A stretch of DNA of 64,000 nt from assembly GCA_964497135.1 (NCBI GenBank), contig CAZCDO010000001.1, positions 1 through 64,000 on the forward strand, read 5' to 3'. The DNA comes from CAIJXV01 sp964497135. GTDB taxonomy: Bacteria; Verrucomicrobiota; Kiritimatiellia; CAIKKV01; CAIJXV01. Both the position numbers and the translations under genes were made by a program. Under the pieces are notes generated by a model, which saw only the letters and a list, made by a program, of their open reading frames with translations, was not told where the DNA came from and did not search any database. Of this stretch, positions 16,701 to 24,426 are shown in pieces (position 1 is the first letter of the stretch; each line of letters opens with the position of its first letter).

Positions 16701-18503
16701 GCCCTCCTCAATGGCAATGGTCTTTACCAGGCATCTGGCGGGGTGACCAACACCGTCATTTTCTTTAACACCGCCGTGCCCAACGTTTACCAGACCGGCG
16801 GCAGTATTGGGTTCTCGAGCATGGATCCGGTGGTGACGGGTGCGGGCAATACGAATAATTTGAGTGCGGATCCGTTCTTTGTCGATGGTTATCGCCTCGG
16901 GCCGGGTTCGCTTTGTATTGACGGCGGAACCAACCTTCCCTGGTCGGAGACGGGCAAGGACCTGGCGGGCAGTAACCGGGTGGTGAACGATATTGTGGAT
17001 ATGGGCGCCTTCGAGAAGCCCGCCGCGGGCGCGGGTGACCCGCTCGGATGCAATTTCGATGCGGTTCCGGTCTCGGGATCCCTCACGCTGACGCCCACCT
17101 TCACCGCGCTCTTGTCGGGCGGGAACACGAACACCGAGTGGTTTCGGTGGGACTACGGCGATGGCGTGACCGAACAGAGCGCCACTCTTGGCACGACGTC
17201 GCACACCTATGGTCCCGGCTGGTACACCGTGACCCTCACCGTTCGGAATACCGACAGCGCCGAGACGTCAGCCGTCCGCACCGCCTACATCAAGGTGGCT
17301 CCGGCGACGAACTATGTGGCCAAGGGCGCCTCGAATGTTCCGCCCTACCTGACGTGGGCGACGGCTGCCTCCAACGTGGAAGACGCGGTTGACGCCGCGC
17401 CCCTGACCGTCTTGGTTTCCAACGGAACATTCAACAGTACGAGAACCGTTATGGTGGAACGGGATATGACGATTCGGAGCCTGAATGGGCCGGCCGCTAC
17501 GGTCATCAATGCCGGCAATGTGTCCTTCCGGCGCGTATTCCAGGTCTCTGCCACGAATGCCTGGATCGAGGGCTTCACCCTCTATGGGGGGTCGTACGGA
17601 AGCTACTCCGATGGCGGGGCGGGGGTTCTGCTGGAGAATGGGACGGTGACGAACTGCTGGATCACCTCCTGTGTGAACTACCAAAACGGCGCGGGAGCCT
17701 GGGTCAAGAACGGACTGCTCGTCGGGTGCCGGGTGTATGGCAACAACTCCGGTGCGAATCAGGGGGAATCGGTCGGCGTCTATCTGACGGGGGGAACGGT
17801 GCGTGACTGTGTGATCGTCAGCAACGGCTTCACGAGTAGCGGGCACATGCTCGGGGCCGGGGTGTACCAGACCAGCGGTTATTTGGAGCGTTGCCGGGTG
17901 GAGGGCAATATGGGTGGAAATGTCGGCAATACCAACAGCGCCGGCGGCGGCATCTATCTGGAGGGCGGACTCGCGACGGACTGCATTATCGCCAAAAACA
18001 CGACCTACGGTAACGGGGGGGGCGTCTATCTCGTCGGCGGTGTGTTACGCAATTCCCTGGTGCTGACCAATCGGGCGGCCCTGCACAACGCCGGTGGCCT
18101 TTATGTGGGGGCGGGGCGCGCCGAGAACTGCACGGTGGTGAGCAATACGGCCCTAGGCGTCGGGAATGGACTCTATCTGGCGGGGGGCGGAGTGACCAAT
18201 ACCATCGTGTACTTCAACGGGGCGATCAATGTTCACCGGATCGGCGGCAGTATCGCCTACTCGTGTATGACACCGCTGGTGACCGGCGCCGAAAACACGG
18301 ATGCCGATCCCCAGTTCAAGGCCGCCGCGTTGGGCGACTACCATTTGGCCGGCGACTCCCCTTGCATCAACGCCGGAACCAATCTGTCATGGTCAGCTTC
18401 CGGAACCGATTTGGACGGTCTGAAGCGGATGTATAGCGGGCGGGTGGATATGGGGGTTTTTGAATCGCTCCCCACCGCCGGTACGATTTTTACCATTCGA
18501 TAA
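10716..18503 (+). CDS. Giant secreted DUF2341/LamG/beta-helix/PKD protein
   Basis: This 2595-residue protein begins with a Sec signal peptide (about residues 1-22, cut near GGLSAGA). Domain order by eye: DUF2341 (about 27-130), LamG-like (about 145-370), fibronectin-like segments (to about 580), a second DUF2341 (about 585-690), a second LamG-like domain (about 705-890), and more fibronectin-like repeats. Three modules follow, starting near 1205, 1705 and 2194. Each is a parallel beta-helix with rungs such as GGGVYMTGGTL, and PKD-like domains lie near 1616-1700 and 2107-2190. The two DUF2341 copies and the three modules are clear internal duplications. ATG 10716 has AAGGAG at 10703-10708. The protein ends in AGTIFTIR. 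A role as a cell-surface or extracellular glycan-binding or lyase scaffold is inference. Confidence 0.88.
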   Translation: MRQIRALFFVVLLFCGGLSAGATDFNLWDKAMPITFSGYNPPGGGTLTNFPVLVTLRTNLAGFSYTDFASPTNGADLRFSASNQTDELNFEIEKWDTNGASYVWVQVPTLSGTNTKIWAYWGNPLAPVAPSQTNGMTWSTDFRGVWHMQETNVVDATTNGNIGVGKNGIITTNTGLAGNALSLVANSSSTSSNYVDFGTGLAMGTGHATLSIWFKTATNALQAGIIGKSVYASAERYSLSGAKSPNIINAVFQSTNPPALTAMTNTAWASGYYDNQWHQLTATFNRSGNMTLYVDGAQKSATNISPASSANLNNPTRFLIGAYGNATGTGPQTDYYFPGSLDEGRLMRVPASSNWVWAAWMNAASNGAFNAYGAAESQGLTVRVSGATGVGATTATLNGTVANNAGDPATEAFFCWDYTNKGTATTADWAHVEYAGNSFTNGQTFLTAINGLLSGSTYVYRCYATNSTGSAWSGDATNFRTLYVPSVTLNSAEILNLTTVLFQGAVTETGGETPNVWFLYWLDGDTLTNAVDVGAVTGACSAQVTGLMTASNYGCRVMASNSAGIAYSGTTGFQMAWPKDFGSIPITLSGYNRSEVLTNFPVLIALSTNLEGFSYSAFSSPANGADLRFTASNQLDAINFEIEKWDTNGTSYVWVQVPLLAGTNTRVWALWGNPSAGVPACQTNGATWSNGYVAVWHLGESTPTNRDSTINRNDGTNFGNTTVTSFGRIGSAKSFDGAGDGVDCGTPASLDVALPRTISAWIKPAVLNAKAGVVGKDSQRDGTGYSYLMCITNGALMAYDNVTWRVSSNASIAIGNWYHVVYETRGDGRIQYYVNGQSAGTSIWNHTDTAAHNIYIGSWYKMATTFDFNGVIDEVNLSSVARGSNWVWASWANQVTNSTFTAYGSAQNVLGLQSLPATAIGVTNATLNGILLNDPVSLNTEIAFCWGPADAGQGATSDWPNVVSLGSGWSQGDSFSNTLASLLSGSTYVYRCYATNAGVVVGPVWSAAQSFTTVYRPSVTNLGPVNGYATTWLRGQVTDTGLETPSVWFYWWANGSATTNIVPMGQPVGAFSNAVTGLAPYTNYQYSILASNLAGGTWSSVSNFQTLITFAVVTNGGAQPLTPSIEFLQGGVTNTGGDTPQVWFLYWIAGGATTNAYGVGAQTGACSATVSGLLPGSNYVFMLMASNLAGAAYSGTAAFQTTSETIYFVATNGNNSWDGLTWGTAVSNVEVGVQRASLCTGTVVVGDGSFAITSFWVQIASAITVRSLNGPNSTTLRAVGTSSTYRRVMLVSNANAFVSGFTMTDGNLGNNNGEGGGPGGLRLVAGTVSNCVIHGNFGSDNSGGIDMKGGLLTHCTVSSNQAIRANNPGYGTGGGITLSGGTVQFCVISNNYARKTGSGIRQTGGTVRDSLIVRNYHVYSDISTGVGVHQSGGTLERCEIRSNAGAWFAGGLYLDGNGLARNCLFANNTALYDGGGVYMTTGRLINATLAGNRADINGPGLYMTAGWVSNSVVYGNGSTRYVNLASNVFKSGGTFAYGCATPLVAGTDNVAVDPLFVNAAAGDYRLSVGSPCIDTGANLADVTNDLLRAARPQDGNGDGSSVTDRGAYEAGPLSGGPFTCSFDVAPEEGYLSVNATFTAFVGGPNTNITWYGWDFENDGIIDDAGADKRVTTHTFGVGYYDVSLTVSNSDSAATSVVRLACVRVAPSTNYVWKSGSHTAPFDTWAKAARDIQSAVDVAWSSDSTPATVLVTNGVYTNTSQIAITRPLIVRSVNGPTVTTVNLGNVDGRRAFQVANSNAWLEGFTATGGKIGNNSDGGAGILLDRGTVTNCIATGCSSIRCGAGIWVKSGLLVKCRIFGNTTLAQNSEAPGLYLTGGTARDCDSVSNNVPGNNVIGGGVYMTGGTLERCRVSWNTAGNVSRAGGTGGGIFMTGGTAVDSYIIGNTQYGNGGGVYMTGGTLRNCLVVSNTSPANNGGGIYMAGSAAQVENCTVADNSALLNGNGLYQASGGVTNTVIFFNTAVPNVYQTGGSIGFSSMDPVVTGAGNTNNLSADPFFVDGYRLGPGSLCIDGGTNLPWSETGKDLAGSNRVVNDIVDMGAFEKPAAGAGDPLGCNFDAVPVSGSLTLTPTFTALLSGGNTNTEWFRWDYGDGVTEQSATLGTTSHTYGPGWYTVTLTVRNTDSAETSAVRTAYIKVAPATNYVAKGASNVPPYLTWATAASNVEDAVDAAPLTVLVSNGTFNSTRTVMVERDMTIRSLNGPAATVINAGNVSFRRVFQVSATNAWIEGFTLYGGSYGSYSDGGAGVLLENGTVTNCWITSCVNYQNGAGAWVKNGLLVGCRVYGNNSGANQGESVGVYLTGGTVRDCVIVSNGFTSSGHMLGAGVYQTSGYLERCRVEGNMGGNVGNTNSAGGGIYLEGGLATDCIIAKNTTYGNGGGVYLVGGVLRNSLVLTNRAALHNAGGLYVGAGRAENCTVVSNTALGVGNGLYLAGGGVTNTIVYFNGAINVHRIGGSIAYSCMTPLVTGAENTDADPQFKAAALGDYHLAGDSPCINAGTNLSWSASGTDLDGLKRMYSGRVDMGVFESLPTAGTIFTIR

Positions 18504-21131
18504 ATGAACCCAAACCAGATAACGCCCCGGGGCGATTCTATTTTTACCCGCGTTTTCGATGTCGGCGTGTTCGGCGCCGGGTATGCCGGCTTTGCCGCGG
18601 CCATGGACCTGGCGAAGGCGGGAAAGAGCGTCTTTCTCGCCGACTTGCGCGGCGATCTGCTATGGGAAAGCGGACGCGCCTTCCAGACGACAACCGGGCC
18701 CTGGACCCCCGGCTTCCGCCTCCTTTCGGACTGCCTGGCGCGGATCACCGGGGTCACCTCCGAGTGGTTTGACGGCGGCACAACCGAAGTCGTCGCCACC
18801 GAACTGTTGCGCGATGCCCGGTTGCCGGCCCTCTATTATGTCGCGCCGCTCGGGGTCGTGCGCGACGGCGACGAATTGCGCGCGGTGATCGTGGCGACCA
18901 AGGGGGGCCTGCGCCGTTTGGCCGCCCGGCAATGGATCGACGCGACGGAACACGGTACGATCGTGCGGTTGCTAGATCCCGCGTTGCGGCCGCGGAGCCC
19001 GGCGCGCCTCCGGATGCACGTCATGCTCCAGCGCATGCGCTGGCCGGTGACGCCCGCCGGTGCGCTGGACGCTCCCGCAGGACTCGCGAAAGGCCGGCTC
19101 GAATGGGCCCCCACGCCTTATGCCAGCGAGCGCGACCTGACCATTGACCTGCCCGGGAACGAGACCCGATGTCTGCGAACGGTGGCGCCGGCGCTCCGCG
19201 CCTTGCGCGCCCAGCTCGGGGGCGAACTCTCCGATGCGTTTGTAAGTCATGTCAGTTTCATGCCCTATCCGTTGTACGATTCCGCGCACGGGGTGGAGTC
19301 GCCGGCGGCCAACCTGTCGCTGGCGGTCCCGGGTCTGGTCGGGCAACCGGTGCGGACGCTGGTCGAGCGATTTGAAATGGGACTCGCCGCCGCACGGCAA
19401 TTGCAGGATCGGCGGGTGGGCAAGGCCGATGTGAACGTGACGGCAAAAGACCTGCCGGTCCCGCCGGTTTGCCGTGTGGAGACGGCGGCGGTCGCGGTTG
19501 CGGGCCTGGGAACGGGAGGGGTGCTTGCGGCCGTTGCTGCAGCGCGCGCCGGGGCCGATGTGATGGCTTTCGATATGGCCGCGTTCGCCGGTGGCATCGG
19601 CGTCGGCGGAGGCATACCGGACTACTACTACGGCTGTTCCGGCGGGCTTCAGGACGAGGTGGACAGCCGCGTGCGGGAGTTGATGCCGCTGTTCGCGTCT
19701 CGCGCGGTCTGGGTGCATGGCTTTCACCCCGACGTCAAACGGATCGTGGTCGATGACCTGCTGCATGCCGCCGGGGTTCGCACTCTGCTGGGCGCGATGA
19801 CCGGCACGGTGGAGCGGTCCGGCCGGCGGGTCCAGGCTGTGGTGGCGGCCACCCCGGACGGACCGGTCCGTATCCGTGCCCGCGCCTGGATCGATGCCAG
19901 CGGTGACGGGGATCTTTGCGCGATGGCCGGCGCCCGGTTCCATCTCGGGCGGAGCGGCGACGGCAAACTTCAACCGTACACCCAGTCCTGCGGCAGTTTT
20001 TGTCATGTCGGCAATCGCCTCGTCAATAATACCACCAATCCCGATTCGGGGGTGACGGACCCGACCGATGCCGAGGATCTGACGCGCGCGCGGATCCAGG
20101 GCATTCATGCGTTGAATATGACGGTGGTCAATGCCATGAACCGGCTCACCTATGTCGCGCCCCTGATCGGCCTTCGGCAAGGTCGGCGCATCGAGACTGA
20201 CTACCGGTTGACGCTGGATGATCTCGTGGCGCGTCGGCGTTTCAAGGATGCCGTGGGATATACCGGCAGTCACTATGACAACCATGCGCCGGACTACGAG
20301 TGCGAGAGCGACGAAGCTTTTTTTTACGTCGCTTGCGCGGGCCTGTGGTCTCTGCGCACAGCATGCGAGATTCCTTACCGCATGCTCCTGCCGAAGGGAT
20401 TGGACAACGTCTGGATCGGCTGCCGGGCGGCGGGTGTGTCCGAGGAGGCCATGCACAGTTTCCGCATGCAGCGGGATATCCAGCGGATCGGTGAAGTCTG
20501 CGGGCTGGCCGCGGCGCTATCGATCAAGGGTCGCGCGGCCAGTCGCTCAATATCGCAGGGGCTCCTGCGGAAGCATCTCGAAACCAGCGGCGCCCTGCCG
20601 ATGGGCGAACCGAAAAGCAGGGATTTCGGCAAAGCGGTCGGTCCCCAGGACTTCACCGTGCCGGGCGACCCGGTGCCGGCGAAGACCCGGCTCGAGATGG
20701 ATCGGGATGCCCTGCAAACGCCGGATTTCGGTTTGGCACTCTGGCGACTCTACCGGGCCGGACAAAAAAAAGCCGGGCCCGGTCTGCGGCCCTGGCTGGG
20801 CGGGCGGGATGATCAACGGAGCTGGCAGGCGGCGGAACTTTTTGCCATGTGGGGCGACCCCGCCGCGGAGCCGCGACTCCGGCGCGCGATCACAACCCGC
20901 GAACAGGGGCCGGAGCATGATCCTTCAGCATTTGATCCCCGCAAGGGGTCCCGGCGGATTCTTCCGCGCTGGTGGGCGGCCGTGACTTTGCTGCGCTGCT
21001 GCGGAACCCCGAAATCCCTTCCGGTCCTGGACCGTCTGGCCGCTGAGCCGGATTTGCCTTTTCATGTGAAGGCGGCCGCCGGGCTCACCGTGACGCGGAT
21101 CGGCGAGCGATGTCGGAAGAACCGCTCATGA
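18504..21131 (+). CDS. Twin-domain FAD-dependent oxidoreductase with HEAT-like tail
   Basis: This 875-residue protein contains two Rossmann FAD sites of the FAD_oxidored type. One is at residues about 16-35 (VGVFGAGYAGFAAAM) and the other at about 330-350 (VAVAGLGTGGVLAAVAAA). The second half continues with GGIGVGGGIPDYYYG and the NVWIGCRAAGVSEEAMHSFRMQRD block near the flavin. The last 170 residues look like HEAT-type helical repeats. No signal peptide is seen. ATG 18504 directly abuts the TAA of the giant gene with no clear ribosome site, so translation may rely on coupling. The same twin-FAD plus helical-tail plan recurs at 56210-59230. The substrate is unknown; a sugar or polysaccharide substrate is suggested by context only. 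Confidence 0.8.
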   Translation: MNPNQITPRGDSIFTRVFDVGVFGAGYAGFAAAMDLAKAGKSVFLADLRGDLLWESGRAFQTTTGPWTPGFRLLSDCLARITGVTSEWFDGGTTEVVATELLRDARLPALYYVAPLGVVRDGDELRAVIVATKGGLRRLAARQWIDATEHGTIVRLLDPALRPRSPARLRMHVMLQRMRWPVTPAGALDAPAGLAKGRLEWAPTPYASERDLTIDLPGNETRCLRTVAPALRALRAQLGGELSDAFVSHVSFMPYPLYDSAHGVESPAANLSLAVPGLVGQPVRTLVERFEMGLAAARQLQDRRVGKADVNVTAKDLPVPPVCRVETAAVAVAGLGTGGVLAAVAAARAGADVMAFDMAAFAGGIGVGGGIPDYYYGCSGGLQDEVDSRVRELMPLFASRAVWVHGFHPDVKRIVVDDLLHAAGVRTLLGAMTGTVERSGRRVQAVVAATPDGPVRIRARAWIDASGDGDLCAMAGARFHLGRSGDGKLQPYTQSCGSFCHVGNRLVNNTTNPDSGVTDPTDAEDLTRARIQGIHALNMTVVNAMNRLTYVAPLIGLRQGRRIETDYRLTLDDLVARRRFKDAVGYTGSHYDNHAPDYECESDEAFFYVACAGLWSLRTACEIPYRMLLPKGLDNVWIGCRAAGVSEEAMHSFRMQRDIQRIGEVCGLAAALSIKGRAASRSISQGLLRKHLETSGALPMGEPKSRDFGKAVGPQDFTVPGDPVPAKTRLEMDRDALQTPDFGLALWRLYRAGQKKAGPGLRPWLGGRDDQRSWQAAELFAMWGDPAAEPRLRRAITTREQGPEHDPSAFDPRKGSRRILPRWWAAVTLLRCCGTPKSLPVLDRLAAEPDLPFHVKAAAGLTVTRIGERCRKNRS

Positions 21132-21145
21132 TTGAAACAGAACGA

Positions 21146-21538
21146 TTATCCCCGCCAGAGCAGGAGGCCGGCCACGTTGGTGAAATGAGAGTCACCGGTC
21201 ACCAGAAAGGATCCACTTTCGGTCGCGTGGGCGGCGAGCCAGACATCGTTGATGGGGATCGGAGTGCCGGCTTTTCTAAGCCGGTGTTTGATGGTGCCGA
21301 AGATATCCGAGGTCTCCTGGGTGGCGGTCAGAATGCGGACGGTGGGGCGCCGCAGAAAGTCCTCCAACTGCTCTCGGTTTTTCCGCTCTCTATCCCCGCC
21401 TTTAAAGCCGGCATACAGTTCGCCCAAAACAAAGACGGACATAAAAACGGTATCGGCGCGGCCCAGCACGTCCAGCACCTCCCTGTCACCGCGGAGCAGG
21501 CTCATATAGGCATTGGTATCCAGAAGAACCTTTTTCAT
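21146..21538 (-). CDS. vapC: PIN-domain toxin, VapC type
   Basis: This protein of about 130 residues starts MKKVLLDTNAYMSLLRGD, the usual PIN-domain opening with the first metal-binding Asp. It continues with a Glu (FVLGELYAG) and a late acidic pair (PINDVWLAAHA, TGDSHF), giving the acidic site for Mg-dependent RNA cleavage. The expected role is a ribonuclease toxin held inactive by the upstream antitoxin. ATG 21538 has GGAGG at 21546-21550 and overlaps the antitoxin stop by 4 bases (ATGA). The alternative TTG at 21544 is less likely. The pair lies antisense to its neighbours, 14 bases from the end of the FAD gene. The family call is strong; the target RNA is unknown. Confidence 0.88.
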   Translation of the reverse strand: MKKVLLDTNAYMSLLRGDREVLDVLGRADTVFMSVFVLGELYAGFKGGDRERKNREQLEDFLRRPTVRILTATQETSDIFGTIKHRLRKAGTPIPINDVWLAAHATESGSFLVTGDSHFTNVAGLLLWRG

Positions 21539-21792
21539 TTCCAATCCTCCGGGTCGATGCGTTGGGTGTCAGCCACCCGGGCCTCAAACTCCCGTGCATC
21601 TTTCTCTTTCCAGGTTCCACAGAAACCGGCAAAATCATCTCGATGCGGTGGAACAGCCGGCACCTTGATCCCCAATCCCTCCGCCAGGATCTGTTTTATG
21701 AGTTCATTCATGCTCAGGGATTGTTCCCGGGCGCGACGCTTGATCTGTGCCGCCAACTGCTCATCCAGGGCGTGGATCGTAAGTGATTTCAC
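21535..21792 (-). CDS. vapB: Ribbon-helix-helix antitoxin, VapB/FitA type
   Basis: This 85-residue protein opens with KSLTIHALDEQLAAQIKRRA then SLSMNELIKQILAEGLG, a ribbon-helix-helix DNA-binding domain over residues about 1-42. The C-terminal part (about 45-85, ending DPEDWK) would be the segment that wraps the toxin. GTG 21792 is chosen because AAAGAGG lies about 6 bases upstream and the fold begins right at that codon. It overlaps the toxin gene by 4 bases, the normal antitoxin-first order. It is divergent from the membrane operon at 21850 across only 57 bases, so autorepression by the pair could also affect that operon's promoter (inference). Confidence 0.85.
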   Translation of the reverse strand: MKSLTIHALDEQLAAQIKRRAREQSLSMNELIKQILAEGLGIKVPAVPPHRDDFAGFCGTWKEKDAREFEARVADTQRIDPEDWK

Positions 21793-21849
21793 AATGACCT
21801 CTTTATGAACCGTTAATTGATTCATGTTGCGAACCATAAAATAGAAAAT

Positions 21850-24426
21850 ATGAACCAAACGGTCAAACAAAATACGGCGGCTGACAGGGGGCGTTTTTTG
21901 CCCGGCCTCACGCCGCGCTCGCTGTTTGCCAGTCTGTTTTGCATGCTGTTGGCCGGGATCTATACGCAATACTCGATGGTGATCATTGCGGAAGGGAACC
22001 AGAGTCCTGAACAGGTTTTGCCGGTGCCGGCCATGGCCGTTTTGCTGTTGCTGGTGGGGGTCGTCGGCGCGCTCTATGCGCTGTTCAAGGTGCGCCTGTT
22101 GACGCGGGCGGAACTGCTCTGCGTGACGTTTACCCTGTTCTTTTCCGTTCCGCTGATGACCCAGGGCATGTGGCACCGGTTTGTCGGTCTGATCGCGGCG
22201 CCTCTGCGGACCTCCAGTTTCGACTACATCGATGCCTACAACGAGAACCTGTGGCCGCACGGCCCCAACCTGCTGCAGGGAAGGCTGATCGAGGGGCGTG
22301 TCGAGACCTCCGGAAACGCGCCCGTCTGGGCCGAGCTGGAGTACGAGGAGGGGCGCCAGGCGCGGCTTCCCCGGCTGAAGAACACAACTCCGGACGAAGT
22401 GAGTTCGGTCTCGATCGTCGTGCCGGCGGCGGAGCAGGGGGATATCCGCGGGGTCGCCAATCCGCACCTGGTCAGCATCCTCGCGCGGGCCCAGGGCATG
22501 GAAGCCGAGAGCCTGATCTTCTGCCGGGTCTATGCGGATGGAGCGGACTCGGGCAATGAACTGTTCTCCGAACGGAAGGCCGAGAAAAAAACCTATCTGC
22601 ATAAGCGGGGCTTCGTGCGATTGGGCGCCTACGGCATGCCGCTGGCCGACCAGTGCCGGTCGACGCTGCGGGTGGAATTCGGTCTGCGGGGCCGGGGCGA
22701 AGTGATTCTGGCCGATCCGAAGGGAATGAGCGTCGCTGCCATCGAAGGGGCGTTCCGGGGACGCCCGATCATGGTGCAATCCGAATACGAGCGCTTGCCG
22801 CCCGCGGAGCGACCGCCGGGGATGATCGTCAAGCCGGACCGGATGTGGAGTCTGGCCGGTCTGAAGTTTCTCGTCGGCGGCTACATCCCGTTGCGCGAAT
22901 GGCTGAGACCGGCCCTGGTCTGGTCGGCTTTTGTGTTGCTGCTGGCGGCGGCGTGTTTCGCCGTGAACGTGATCATGCGCAAGAAATGGGCTGAGAGCGA
23001 GCGTTACCCCCTGCCGAACGTGCGCATTCCGCTGGCGTTGATCGGCGCCGAGGAACCCGGGGAGAGCGCGTTGGGCCGGGTGTGGAGCAATCCCTATATG
23101 TGGGCCGGCTTTGGGGTCGCGGTGTTCTGGGGCGGCCTGAAAGGCTGGCATGCGTTCAACCCGGCGGTTCCTGACCTGTCGATCGACATTGCGCTGGGGC
23201 CCTACGTTCAGAATCCCGTGTGGGGTGGCATGTTCAATACCTCGTTTTCGGTCAGTCTGTTCATTGTCAGCATCGCGGTGTTTTTCGAATTGAACGTGCT
23301 GATCAGCATGGTGCTGGGCTATTGGATCTGCCGGTCGGTATTCTGGATCGGACAGGTCACCAACCTTAAGGTAAACATTGGATTTCCCTGGCGCGATCAG
23401 CAGGCGGTCGGCGCTTACCTGGGATACTTTTTCATCGTGCTGGCCTTGTCGCGCAAGTACCTGGTGTCGGTATTCAAGGCGGCCGTGCGGGGCGATTCCC
23501 GCGAGGAGGGCGATACGCTGTCGAGCCGTGCGGCGGTCGGGCTCCTGTTGGGTTGTTGTCTCGGGGCTCTGATCTGGGGGCGGATGGTGGGGGCATCGCT
23601 GCTGAGCATGGGCGTGTATTTCGGTTTCCTGGTCATGCTGGGGTTCGTTACGTCGAAATTTCGCGCTGAATGCGGGTTGCCGTTCGGCTACTTCACCCCG
23701 TATAACGCGATGCTGATCGTCTCCCTGTGCGGCGGCCTGCCGGTGTTCGGTGCGGAGGGGATGCTGGTGGCGCTGTTGCTCTCCGGATTCCTTTCGGTGA
23801 CGGTGTTTTTCCTGGTGCCGGGGGCGCAGTTCGAACTGATCCAACTGGGCAAGCGGATGCGGATCCAGCCGCGGCACATCATCTATACGGCGCTCATCGG
23901 TATCCTGGGAGGTCTGTTCATCGGCGGGTGGGTGTTCCTCTCCAATGCCTATGCCTTTGGAGGTGACAACATCCGGTTTCAGTGGGCGTTCAACGGATTG
24001 AACTGGTTCATGCAGACCTTCCGCAGTGAATTGGGGACCACGACCGCCGCCTGGCTGCGCGAATCCAGCCCCGCGGCGGTGGGCGGTACGGACTGGGGGG
24101 CGCGCATGATGGTCGCCTGGGGCGCGATCGCCATGATCCTGACGGTGCTCCGGCAACTTTTTTCGGGTTTTTGGTTTCATCCGATCGGGTTCATTCTGGG
24201 CAGTTCCAATATGATGGAAGGCGCCGTCTGGGGGAGCCTGCTGGTCGCGTGGGCCGTGCGGGGGCTGGTGCTCAAGGTGGGCGGGGCCACCAGCGTGAAG
24301 AATAAACTCCAGCCCTTTTTTGTCGGGGTGTTTGTCGGCTCGTTGGTCGTCCTCATGTTGTTCTCGGTGGTGAACAGTCTGAGCGTAACGCACGGGGCTA
24401 CCCAACTTTACCAGGAGATTCCGTGA
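21850..24426 (+). CDS. Large OPT-like integral membrane protein (DUF6785/DUF6784-like)
   Basis: This 858-residue inner-membrane protein has many hydrophobic helices: two near the N-terminus (about 18-80), one near 100-115, and a dense set from about 350 to 855. An extracytoplasmic soluble segment lies at about 125-340. I recognise the general pattern of the DUF6785/DUF6784 proteins related to OPT-type transporters, from memory. No transporter motif is certain. ATG 21850 (MNQTVKQ) is preferred; a frame-open GTG-type start at 21817 would leave only 24 bases to the divergent antitoxin. Its TGA overlaps the ATG of the next gene, so it is the first gene of the seven-gene operon. A second, shorter OPT-like protein follows at 29422. 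Substrate and direction of transport are unknown. Confidence 0.7.
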   Translation: MNQTVKQNTAADRGRFLPGLTPRSLFASLFCMLLAGIYTQYSMVIIAEGNQSPEQVLPVPAMAVLLLLVGVVGALYALFKVRLLTRAELLCVTFTLFFSVPLMTQGMWHRFVGLIAAPLRTSSFDYIDAYNENLWPHGPNLLQGRLIEGRVETSGNAPVWAELEYEEGRQARLPRLKNTTPDEVSSVSIVVPAAEQGDIRGVANPHLVSILARAQGMEAESLIFCRVYADGADSGNELFSERKAEKKTYLHKRGFVRLGAYGMPLADQCRSTLRVEFGLRGRGEVILADPKGMSVAAIEGAFRGRPIMVQSEYERLPPAERPPGMIVKPDRMWSLAGLKFLVGGYIPLREWLRPALVWSAFVLLLAAACFAVNVIMRKKWAESERYPLPNVRIPLALIGAEEPGESALGRVWSNPYMWAGFGVAVFWGGLKGWHAFNPAVPDLSIDIALGPYVQNPVWGGMFNTSFSVSLFIVSIAVFFELNVLISMVLGYWICRSVFWIGQVTNLKVNIGFPWRDQQAVGAYLGYFFIVLALSRKYLVSVFKAAVRGDSREEGDTLSSRAAVGLLLGCCLGALIWGRMVGASLLSMGVYFGFLVMLGFVTSKFRAECGLPFGYFTPYNAMLIVSLCGGLPVFGAEGMLVALLLSGFLSVTVFFLVPGAQFELIQLGKRMRIQPRHIIYTALIGILGGLFIGGWVFLSNAYAFGGDNIRFQWAFNGLNWFMQTFRSELGTTTAAWLRESSPAAVGGTDWGARMMVAWGAIAMILTVLRQLFSGFWFHPIGFILGSSNMMEGAVWGSLLVAWAVRGLVLKVGGATSVKNKLQPFFVGVFVGSLVVLMLFSVVNSLSVTHGATQLYQEIP

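Noticed and set aside
21793..24405. Upstream extension of the antitoxin frame into a 956-codon minus-strand frame
   Set aside because: Only the last 85 codons look like a protein (ribbon-helix-helix). The rest is antisense to the OPT-like gene and rich in Gln, His and Arg.
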